Source: Eubacteriales bacterium
GTDB taxonomy: Bacteria; Bacillota; Clostridia; Lachnospirales; Lachnospiraceae
Assembly: GCA_030536565.1 (NCBI GenBank)
Contig: JAUNPT010000084.1
Location: 1-9,685, forward strand
DNA: 9,685 bases
Reading direction: 5' to 3'
Notes under the pieces: model-generated
Told to the model about the DNA's origin: nothing
Seen by the model: the letters and a program-made list of their open reading frames with translations, nothing else
Databases searched by the model: none
Made by a program: the position numbers and the translations under genes
Part shown: piece by piece, positions 1-7,500 of the stretch
Position numbering within the stretch: the first letter of the stretch is position 1
Layout of the letters: each line of letters begins with the position of its first letter

Positions 1-2
1 TA

Positions 3-659
3 ATTGTAAATACCGGAATGACTATCATAAAAGGAATTATTAATTTTATAATTTCCATCATGGTATCTGTTTACATGATTTCAGACCACAAAAATCTGTT
101 TTACCATTTTAAAAGACTGATTTACGCAGTACTCCCTGAAAATACTGCAAAAACCAGCAAAAATATTATAAAAGAAAGCTCCAGGATTTTCTCGAGCTAT
201 ATATTTGGAAAAGCTCTTGATTCACTGATTATTGGGATTATCTGCTTTATTAGCATGTTGATTTTCAAATTCCCATATGCAGTTTTAATAAGTGTCGTTG
301 TTGGAATAACTAATATGATTCCTTACTTTGGCCCATATATGGGAGGTGTGATAGGTGCCATTATAATTATTATTGTCAATCCTATCCAGACAATTTTCTT
401 TGCCATACTGATTCTCGTAATACAACAGTTTGACGGATTGTTCCTCGGCCCTAAGATTCTTGGTGACAGTACAGGTCTTACACCACTCTGGGTAATCTTC
501 TCAATTACTGTAGGAGGAAGTCTGTTCGGAGTTCTTGGTATGTTTTTAGGTGTCCCTGTAGTCGCTGTGTTAAGCTATATTTTAAATCTTACAATTGAAC
601 ATTTCCTTAAAAAGAAAAATGTTGAAGTCAAACCATATGATTCTTCTGACGAATTATAA
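3..659 (+). CDS. AI-2E family membrane transporter, C-terminal part (5' end outside window)
   Basis: The frame is open from the first bases of the window, and the first ATG (position 18) lies inside membrane-protein sequence, so the true start is upstream; 218 codons are visible. The protein is very hydrophobic, with about five to six membrane-spanning stretches. The first begins around visible residue 10. The segment containing NMIPYFGPYMGG and the block TGLTPLWVIFSITVGG, followed by GMFLGVPVVAVLSYIL, match the conserved C-terminal half of the AI-2E/TqsA/YdiK family (PF01594), whose members are usually about 350 residues. It ends in a charged tail rich in Lys, Asp and Glu. The family sits in the cytoplasmic membrane; autoinducer-2 export is shown for few members and others move ions, so the substrate here is unknown. 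It converges with the lipoprotein gene, with 25 bp between the stop codons, and shows no functional link to the pectin genes. The family call is firm; the function is open. Confidence 0.93.
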   Translation: MVNTGMTIIKGIINFIISIMVSVYMISDHKNLFYHFKRLIYAVLPENTAKTSKNIIKESSRIFSSYIFGKALDSLIIGIICFISMLIFKFPYAVLISVVVGITNMIPYFGPYMGGVIGAIIIIIVNPIQTIFFAILILVIQQFDGLFLGPKILGDSTGLTPLWVIFSITVGGSLFGVLGMFLGVPVVAVLSYILNLTIEHFLKKKNVEVKPYDSSDEL

Positions 660-691
660 ATAAAAATTAGTGCGACAACCCTTTTTATTTA
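657..691. terminator. possible weak bidirectional hairpin between convergent genes
   Basis: The arms taaataaaaa (657-666) and tttttattta (682-691) are perfect inverted repeats of 10 bp around a 15-nt loop. They sit exactly between, and partly inside, the stop regions of the two convergent genes. The right arm supplies a T-run on the plus strand and the left arm does so on the minus strand, as expected of a shared terminator. The stem has no G-C pair, so it would be thermodynamically weak; the position is the best argument for it. Confidence 0.35.
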
Positions 692-2211
692 CTTTTAATT
701 TTCAAATAGCGCTCATACTGCTGCTGTTTGACCTGTATGATTTTTTCAATATTCATATCGTACAACACTTTTATATAATCTTCAAATGTATTTAAATCCT
801 TTCGTCCCGCTATAAAGTTATTCCTTTCCTGATTAACATAATTGGCAATATAATTTTCATAGCCATTTATTATTTCAGCCTCCATTTCCGTTGCATATAT
901 AAACGGAAATGGGGCTTTTACAAATTGCGCCAGCATCTTATCCTGCTTTCTATGCCAAAACGGAACAAATTCATCGGTTGCCGCCACTGACTGCTGAGAT
1001 GGCACACAGATTGGATTAATCCCCTGATTTTGAAGATATGTATCATCCTGCGTATCCTTTGTATAATATTTATTCCCCTCATCATCAACCTCATAATCCA
1101 TTCCCCAGCTGTATAAGGTCTGCATATTCTCACCCATAAGAATATCTAATAATTTTACTGCATTCTGTATATTTCCCGAAGCCGCATTAACACCAAACAA
1201 ACCACTGATTGCATTACGCCCTATATAATAACCATCATATTCTCCAGACAGAGGCTTTCCTGCCTTAAAGACCGGATTGCTGCCATTATAATCCGGATAC
1301 TGGGCATCATATAAAGATGAAAGCTGCCAGCTGTAATCAAAGATAACACCAGTTTCATCCTGAGCACATCTTTTAGTTATATCCTGACGGGTCAGGGTTT
1401 CATACGATTTTTCCAACAATCCTTCATTATATAATCCACTCAGAAAATTAAGGAATTTCTTATAATTTACCTCATCACAGTATGAATAATGCACAACGTT
1501 ATCATCATCACCATAAAATCCACTTACCAAATCCAGACCAAATGCCGGGCCGAACATGTATGGAAGAAAGTCTGCCATAACACTCATTGGCACCTCATCG
1601 CCTGTATCTCCATTACCATTCATATCGTTCTCTGAATATATCCTAAGCATATTCACAAATTCCTCAAGATTAGATGGCTGGCTTATTCCTGCTTTTTCCA
1701 GCCATGTCTGGTTGTACATAAGACATGGCTGATAATTAACTGTCAAAACCGTCTGGGGTACATAGTATATATGTCCGTCCTCCGTTGTAAGAGATGCCTC
1801 TATTTCTGGATTCTCGTCCAAAAAACTCCTGAAATTAGGCATCAGCTCCATATACTCATCAAGTGCGGTAAATGTTTCTGCCTTTATATACTCCATATTC
1901 GTATCAAGGTCCGTAAGCTGGATAATATCTGACAGTCCTGAAGAATCTGACATCAACAATGGACGCACAGCATCATAATAACTAGAAGGCTGCCTTAAAT
2001 TCCAGTTAATAGAATAACCTGAATCCTCCTCCACCTGTTGTATAATCGGACACTGTTCATAATCAATAGTTGTATACCATGAATTTTTAGCAAGAATACT
2101 TATAGTTTCCTTCTCTTCTTTTGAGCCATTCATATTACATGATGTCAAGGCTCCTGATACCAGTATGACCCCAGCCATTAATATACTACAAAAACTTTTA
2201 TTTCTTTTCAC
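685..2211 (-). CDS. extracellular solute-binding lipoprotein (ABC family 1, LplA/YtcQ-like)
   Basis: The GTG at 2209-2211 is chosen as start because GGGAAGG lies 8 nt upstream, and it gives a compact lipoprotein signal: MKRNK, a hydrophobic core, then the lipobox LTSC with the lipidated Cys at residue 25. An upstream in-frame GTG at 2265 would add 18 residues before the signal and overlap the regulator gene. The mature protein of about 480 residues has the look of large sugar- or oligosaccharide-binding proteins. A DMNGNGDTGDE stretch (residues 196-206) matches the D-x-N-G-N-G-x-x-D-E loop common in LplA/YtcQ-type proteins and resembles a calcium-binding EF-hand loop. The tail is helical and charged. 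In this family the protein captures a saccharide outside the membrane and hands it to an ABC permease. No permease or ATPase gene is adjacent: upstream, 22 bp away, is a membrane AraC regulator, and downstream is a convergent unrelated gene. The ligand is unknown; a pectin fragment is inferred from context only. Confidence 0.92.
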   Translation of the reverse strand: MKRNKSFCSILMAGVILVSGALTSCNMNGSKEEKETISILAKNSWYTTIDYEQCPIIQQVEEDSGYSINWNLRQPSSYYDAVRPLLMSDSSGLSDIIQLTDLDTNMEYIKAETFTALDEYMELMPNFRSFLDENPEIEASLTTEDGHIYYVPQTVLTVNYQPCLMYNQTWLEKAGISQPSNLEEFVNMLRIYSENDMNGNGDTGDEVPMSVMADFLPYMFGPAFGLDLVSGFYGDDDNVVHYSYCDEVNYKKFLNFLSGLYNEGLLEKSYETLTRQDITKRCAQDETGVIFDYSWQLSSLYDAQYPDYNGSNPVFKAGKPLSGEYDGYYIGRNAISGLFGVNAASGNIQNAVKLLDILMGENMQTLYSWGMDYEVDDEGNKYYTKDTQDDTYLQNQGINPICVPSQQSVAATDEFVPFWHRKQDKMLAQFVKAPFPFIYATEMEAEIINGYENYIANYVNQERNNFIAGRKDLNTFEDYIKVLYDMNIEKIIQVKQQQYERYLKIKSK

Positions 2212-2219
2212 TTTATAAA

Positions 2220-2226
2220 CCTTCCC
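2220..2226 (-). promoter_or_regulatory. ribosome binding site deciding the lipoprotein start
   Basis: GGGAAGG on the minus strand sits 8 nt before the GTG at 2211 and lies in the 22-bp gap after the regulator's stop codon. The upstream in-frame GTG at 2265 lies inside the regulator's last codons. This site and the compact signal peptide favour the downstream start. Confidence 0.75.
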
Positions 2227-2233
2227 AAATCGT

Positions 2234-4423
2234 TTACTTATTCCCATCAGCTGCAGAATATTCACTTGGATTAACTCCCATAACCGCCTTAAAATTACGC
2301 CTGAAGGTCAGCATGCTTACATATCCAGTCTGATTTGCAATCTGTTCAAGTGAAAGCTCTGTCGTCCTCATTAATTCTGCTGCCTTAAGTATCCTCTTTT
2401 CCTGGACATACTGCAGATACGTCATGCCTAAATATTTTTTGCACATAATTGATATATATTTGTTGCTGACGCCAAACTTCTCAGTAAGAAACTGCAGGGA
2501 CATCATGCTGTCAAAGCATTTCTCATCTATACAGTCCAAAATGCTCTGATTCAAATCCGCTATCTCCTGCCTGTTTTCCTCAAGCTTTAAAAGCTGTCCG
2601 CATACCGTCTGGTATATCGCAAAATAATACTCAAACATTTCTTCCAAAGTTGTTTCCCGCTTCATTTTCTCAATACTAAAGTCAATGTTATCTGACTGGT
2701 TTACATTCTTTATAACTTTTATTGTTGTGACATGAAGCTCATCTACCAATAATTCTGCTGTATCCGGCGAAATATCATATTTTTTAACATTTGTCTTTAA
2801 TATATCCTCCAGATACTTTTTTATAAATCCTGTGTCCTGCTCTCTTAATGCGAGCGTCAGACGGTTAACTGCATCATTTGGGAAATAATACTTATGCCTG
2901 TCCTGCATAGTCTCATTCTGATAGAAATACACCGTATCTCTGCCACCAACAGCAATATTCCCCAGCATCTTCACCGCATTATTACACGACTCGCTAATCT
3001 GGGAAATATCCTCCCTTAGCTGGTCAACACCAATTGTTATTAAAAAGCCCTTATCTTTTGCCGCTTCAGACACCTTACTATGTATTGTATAAAATGCCGG
3101 CTCTATATCATCACTTTTATTGCTGTTTACAATAATAAATATATCCGTTTTATCCTTGTCATACAGCACTATTTTCATTTCTTCGTTTGACATGCTGCTG
3201 ACAATCTCCTGCAATGACCATTTAATCTTTTTTAAATTGTCTTTTTCCTGATATCCCTCCCCGGCATATGCAATATTCATTACTCCCAGCATAAAATATG
3301 GCCTGTGCAAAACCATATAATCTTCTTCCATAAGTATATTAACATGTTCTTCTTCAATATTTCCATTCATAAGACCATGTATTACTCCCTGCTGTGCATA
3401 AGGCTTTATTGAAATCATCTTCTCCCTGTACCCATTACGTTCACCAATCAGCTGACTGATACCTGTTGTAATGTTGGCAAATTCATTTACATTCTCCTCA
3501 CCAGGGACAGCTTCATCTATTATCTTTTCAATTGTCTCTATTGGCTCATAATAGTTATTAGCCAGCAGCAGCGATAAAATAACATATATAATTACAACAA
3601 TAAAGGCAATCGCTATAGCTGCAATCATATAAATATTTACACCATTTTTAAAATTAGAAGCATCCACATTTAAGGTGTAATATATTGATGGGTCCACCAC
3701 AGACGTCATCATATACGTGTCAGCATTTTCCACAGTGCCTTTGCTGCACATATCAATTCCATTTATCTCAAATGTAATATTATTATCTTCTGCTAAAATC
3801 TGAAGCATCTGCTCCCTGATTGTCTTTCTGTCCAAAAGGATACTTACTATCCCATTGGAGAAAACATTAGAGCACTCCTGTGAATATACAAGCCACTGTT
3901 TACTAAAAAGCGTCTGGGAGCTTTGAAAGTCGTAAATTTTGCTCAGACTGGAAAGCTGGAGCGAAGGCTTCTTAATATCTTCCTCCGTAAAATAATGATC
4001 AACCTTATAAACCTGTGTACTTGTATATATATTCTGCGAGCCCTGCAGCCACAGTACAGCATCATAAATATTAAGATTATTTGTTGAAAATATATCATTT
4101 CTAATCTGCTCAATCATTCTGGCTGGTGTCACCATGGAGTTAGTGTTAAGCGGATTCGTGTTAAAATCCCTAAACGACTCGGACGCTTTAATACTTGATA
4201 AAATAACATTGGCTTCCTCCAGCTGAACATCTAACGCCCGGCCAAGCTCATGTACCATTATTCCATAATACTGGTTCTGGCGTTCTCTGTGTAAATCTGA
4301 GGTCATATGTATAACTCCGCAAAAAAACAAAACAAAGACTGATAATATAATTGCAACATAGGAGCTGAATAATTTTATAAAAAGATGGCTCTTAAAATTC
4401 TGTGCATGTATAAACTGTCCCAT
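2234..4423 (-). CDS. membrane-bound AraC-family transcriptional regulator (YesN-like)
   Basis: With the ATG at 4423 the protein has 729 residues. The start is set by AGGAGGG a few bases upstream; a more upstream in-frame TTG (4474) falls in the promoter -35 box. Order of parts: short cytoplasmic N-terminus; membrane segment at about 15-40; extracytoplasmic region at about 41-261, probably a Cache-like ligand sensor by position and size; second membrane segment at about 263-288, ending LLLANNYYEPIETIEK, a HAMP-like start; a cytoplasmic middle region that may hold a degenerate GGDEF/CdaR-like domain (about 370-500, weak); and a C-terminal double helix-turn-helix at about 628-724. The last carries AraC hallmarks: FGVSNKYIS, a K-K-x-x-G-M-x-x-x-x-Y-V-x-x-K-R stretch, SLEQIANQTGY, FRRNFKAVMG and NPSEY. 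Such proteins sense an external ligand directly and bind DNA from the membrane, without a separate kinase. The gene is followed 22 bp later by the lipoprotein gene, implying co-transcription. Likely targets are its own unit and perhaps the esterase promoter. Confidence 0.93.
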   Translation of the reverse strand: MGQFIHAQNFKSHLFIKLFSSYVAIILSVFVLFFCGVIHMTSDLHRERQNQYYGIMVHELGRALDVQLEEANVILSSIKASESFRDFNTNPLNTNSMVTPARMIEQIRNDIFSTNNLNIYDAVLWLQGSQNIYTSTQVYKVDHYFTEEDIKKPSLQLSSLSKIYDFQSSQTLFSKQWLVYSQECSNVFSNGIVSILLDRKTIREQMLQILAEDNNITFEINGIDMCSKGTVENADTYMMTSVVDPSIYYTLNVDASNFKNGVNIYMIAAIAIAFIVVIIYVILSLLLANNYYEPIETIEKIIDEAVPGEENVNEFANITTGISQLIGERNGYREKMISIKPYAQQGVIHGLMNGNIEEEHVNILMEEDYMVLHRPYFMLGVMNIAYAGEGYQEKDNLKKIKWSLQEIVSSMSNEEMKIVLYDKDKTDIFIIVNSNKSDDIEPAFYTIHSKVSEAAKDKGFLITIGVDQLREDISQISESCNNAVKMLGNIAVGGRDTVYFYQNETMQDRHKYYFPNDAVNRLTLALREQDTGFIKKYLEDILKTNVKKYDISPDTAELLVDELHVTTIKVIKNVNQSDNIDFSIEKMKRETTLEEMFEYYFAIYQTVCGQLLKLEENRQEIADLNQSILDCIDEKCFDSMMSLQFLTEKFGVSNKYISIMCKKYLGMTYLQYVQEKRILKAAELMRTTELSLEQIANQTGYVSMLTFRRNFKAVMGVNPSEYSAADGNK

Positions 4424-4426
4424 AAT

Positions 4427-4433
4427 CCCTCCT
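4427..4433 (-). promoter_or_regulatory. ribosome binding site deciding the regulator start
   Basis: AGGAGGG (minus strand) ends 3 nt before the ATG at 4421-4423. The spacing is short but the match is strong. It selects this ATG over the TTG 17 codons upstream. Confidence 0.85.
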
Positions 4434-4445
4434 GTAGTACTTCCT

Positions 4446-4474
4446 AGTATATCTTTTATATATATATCAATCAA
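4446..4474 (-). promoter_or_regulatory. sigma-A type promoter of the araC-lipoprotein operon
   Basis: On the minus strand a TTGATT box (4469-4474) and a TATACT box (4446-4451) are separated by exactly 17 bp, an almost ideal housekeeping promoter with an AT-rich spacer. Transcription would begin near 4439, giving a leader of about 16 nt that contains the ribosome binding site. This explains why translation must start at 4423 and shows that the regulator is transcribed independently of the upstream esterase gene. Confidence 0.7.
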
Positions 4475-4507
4475 TATGTTTTATACAAATACATCAATAA
4501 TATTGGC

Positions 4508-4550
4508 AAAAGAAAAGAAGACAGTACACATTTAGTGCAGCTGCCCTCTT
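4508..4550 (-). terminator. intrinsic terminator after the pectinesterase gene
   Basis: Read on the minus strand, aagagggcag / ctgtcttctt form a 10-bp arm with two G-U pairs. After one bulged C it continues as tgcac / gtgta around a five-base TAAAT loop (4515-4550). It is followed directly by ttctttt (4508-4514). It starts 26 bp after the esterase stop codon and precedes the regulator's promoter, so it separates the two transcription units. Confidence 0.72.
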
Positions 4551-4576
4551 TCCCCTTAAAAAAAATCATCTATAAA

Positions 4577-7500
4577 TTATGCTCTTTTTTTCCTTTCAGC
4601 ATATACAATACCAATAACAGCTAACACTGCCATAAGCGCAAGTATCACATACCATACAGCCAGACTGCCATCACCTGTTGGAACGTCTGTAGCTGGTGTC
4701 TGAGCTTCGTCCTTTGGCTGATAAGCTTCCCCATTTGAACCATCTTCCAAATCTCCCGGTACATCTGGCTGCTCTGGTTTAGATGGCTCCTCTGTAATTT
4801 CTGGAACACCCGGCTCAACAAAGTTAAGTTCTTTAACCAATCCTCTTGCCTGCAGCTGTGCTGCCCAGTCACCTAAAAATGCTGCGATACTGATATCTGT
4901 TCCATCACTCAGCTTTGCCTCTGTAAGTGTTGTTGCCCAGCCTGCTCTGTCTGCCGCGTTATTCTGACCTGATAACTCCTTTGTTGCAAACTCATACATC
5001 TTTACTGATTCTCCGCCAAGACTGCTGTTCCAGCCCTCTGCCTTAATCAATGACTGTCCCGGTGTTGCCGGATCGTCTGTTGTTTCCACAACTGTATTGT
5101 AATAAACAACCTCTGACGTATTAGCTGCCCAAGGGCGTCCAAAATAACCCTGTTTTGAACGATATTCTGATGCTGTATCTACTCCTGGTGTCGTTGAAGT
5201 TACTGTACAGTTGTACATTAAATAACCTCTGCCTGCTGACTGCTGTGCAGCTGTAATATAAGCAACATCATTTGAATTAGTGTTTTCTGTGTTCATTGTA
5301 AGCTTGCACTGGTAGAATACAGCTCTCATACCACCAAAGATATAGTCTGTGCCGCCAAGAATATTACAATTCTGATATACTGAATCAATATTCTGTCCGC
5401 CATATAATGTATCCTGTCTTCCAATAAACTTACAATTATTAAATACTGACTTGTCTCCAACGACTGCCATTGCAGCAGCTCTCTCGACAAATTCTTTCTG
5501 CTGTACGGAAGTATCTCCCACTGTTGTTGGACGCTCACCCTTGCTTCCTGTTTCCCACATAACAACTGTATCGGCTGCTTCCTTTGCTGAAATATACTGG
5601 TTAAATGAGTTCTCAAAGATAATTCCATCTGCCTCAAAACCATTTGCATATACAACAACTGTTGCATTCCAGTAAGAACCATTAGTCGTTCCTGAACCAG
5701 GATTTGTTGTGCTTAAGTAACCATTCTCCTGATTTGCCGCAAGTATATCTGCGTCATATTTACAATCTGACCCCATACTGTAATAGTTATATCCATGTCC
5801 ATAGTATGAAGTTATTCTAACGGCATTGTCTGTGATATCAACACCCTTATTTGTTAATTCGATACTTGAATTTTCACCTGCCGCATTTACAAGAGAAACA
5901 TTTTCAAGATTTATTACTAACATTTCCTCGTAATTGCCTGGATCAATCACAATTTCAACTCTTTCGTTATTTGGACGGTTCATCATCGCAACCGCATCAA
6001 GTGCCGCATTAATTGTCTGGTACTGCTTATCAGCACCAACTGTTACCTTTTCGCTGTATGCAGCTGGTGTTGACACTGAAATTGATGTAAAGTATGTCTG
6101 ACCTGTACCAGCAAGCGTAACAACTCCGTCTTCTTTAGCTGTATATACGGTTGTTTCAATTGTTGTCGTGCTTCCTGAATTTGTCTCTACTGTTACTTCT
6201 CCGTTAATATTAAATGCTGAGCAGTAACAGTACTGTAAAGTAACAATATCATTCTTTTTAACAGGAACTTCAATTGTACCATCAGCTAACAGCAATAAGT
6301 AAATCTTATTTTCAAGTGCATTCTTTAACTTTAATCCTGAATAATATGGTGTTTCTCCAATTGTTTCAACACCTGGATTTCCATTTAATTTTGAGAAATC
6401 CCACTGTGACATAGTATCAAATTCAATTGTCTTTGAAACCGGCATACCATCAACCTTAACATCTGACGTTATCTTCTGTACAAATGGCTGTGATGCAATA
6501 TTAGTAACCTTTACCTTATACTGTCCGTCTCTTAACTGCATCTTTGCATCACCCTTAAAGGTATAGCTGTATTCCGGCTCATTAATATTTGTAAATGTAA
6601 CCTCTGCATCTGCAATCATCTCGACTGGAAGTCCAGCTAATGTTGTATATACTGTGTATACCGGCTTTGCAGTAAATGCAATATTCTTTGTTCCATTCTC
6701 CACAGCACAAAGCTTTGTTATATCTGATAAATAGAAATCATTGATTCCTTCTGCAGCAATGCTGTACTCAACGCCTCTTTCAAGGAATACTGTGAATGTT
6801 GTTCCTGTCACTGTAAACTCTGGAACATACACCTTGTCTGTATTAACAAAGGACAGCTCCATTTTTGCTGCTTCTGCCTCTGTAAGACCTGTAAATTCAC
6901 CTGTTACGGTAACTAAATCAACCTTTTCGATGACTACAGGAATATCCTTGTTCCCTGTTCCCTTTACAAGGTCAATATCTGTTGTGCTCTTAATTACATA
7001 TCCGTTAGCATCTTTTAAAGACATCTTATAATGATATCCTTCATATAAATATGTGCTGTATCTTCCTCCTTCAACTGCGGCCTCGATTTCCTCTCCTGTT
7101 TCCATATTAGAAATCAGGATTCTATAATCCTTATCTTCAATTCCTGCAGCCGCTGTTAAATCTACAGCACCGCTTACTACAACTGGCTGAGTATGCTCTC
7201 TTAATGCTCTGTAAATAACCAGCTTCTCGTTTGTTGAGTAAATCTTGTACACACCATATTCCAAAGCATAGAATGTAAGCTTTACACCATCAACTGATGA
7301 CTGTGCCTCCTGAATAATTCCACTTGGTGATTCACAGTAAATAGTAGATGCTCCACTGTTAGAGCCTGTGTAAAGTGTTAAAATATCATTCTTATAAAGC
7401 TTAATTCCTGCATAAACAACAGGTGATGCATTATTGGAATACAGATAACCTGTCAATGTAGTTCCGTCAATCACCTTATCTGTTCTTGCATCATACCTTG

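Noticed and set aside
918..1133. Minus-strand frame inside the lipoprotein gene
   Set aside because: It lies within the well-supported lipoprotein coding region in another frame, with no domain, signal or ribosome binding site.
4645..5682. Two minus-strand frames (4645-4872, 5326-5682) and one plus-strand frame (5451-5675) over the esterase 3' half
   Set aside because: All overlap the CE8 catalytic domain and linker, whose motifs are intact in the main frame; their products are low-complexity shadows.
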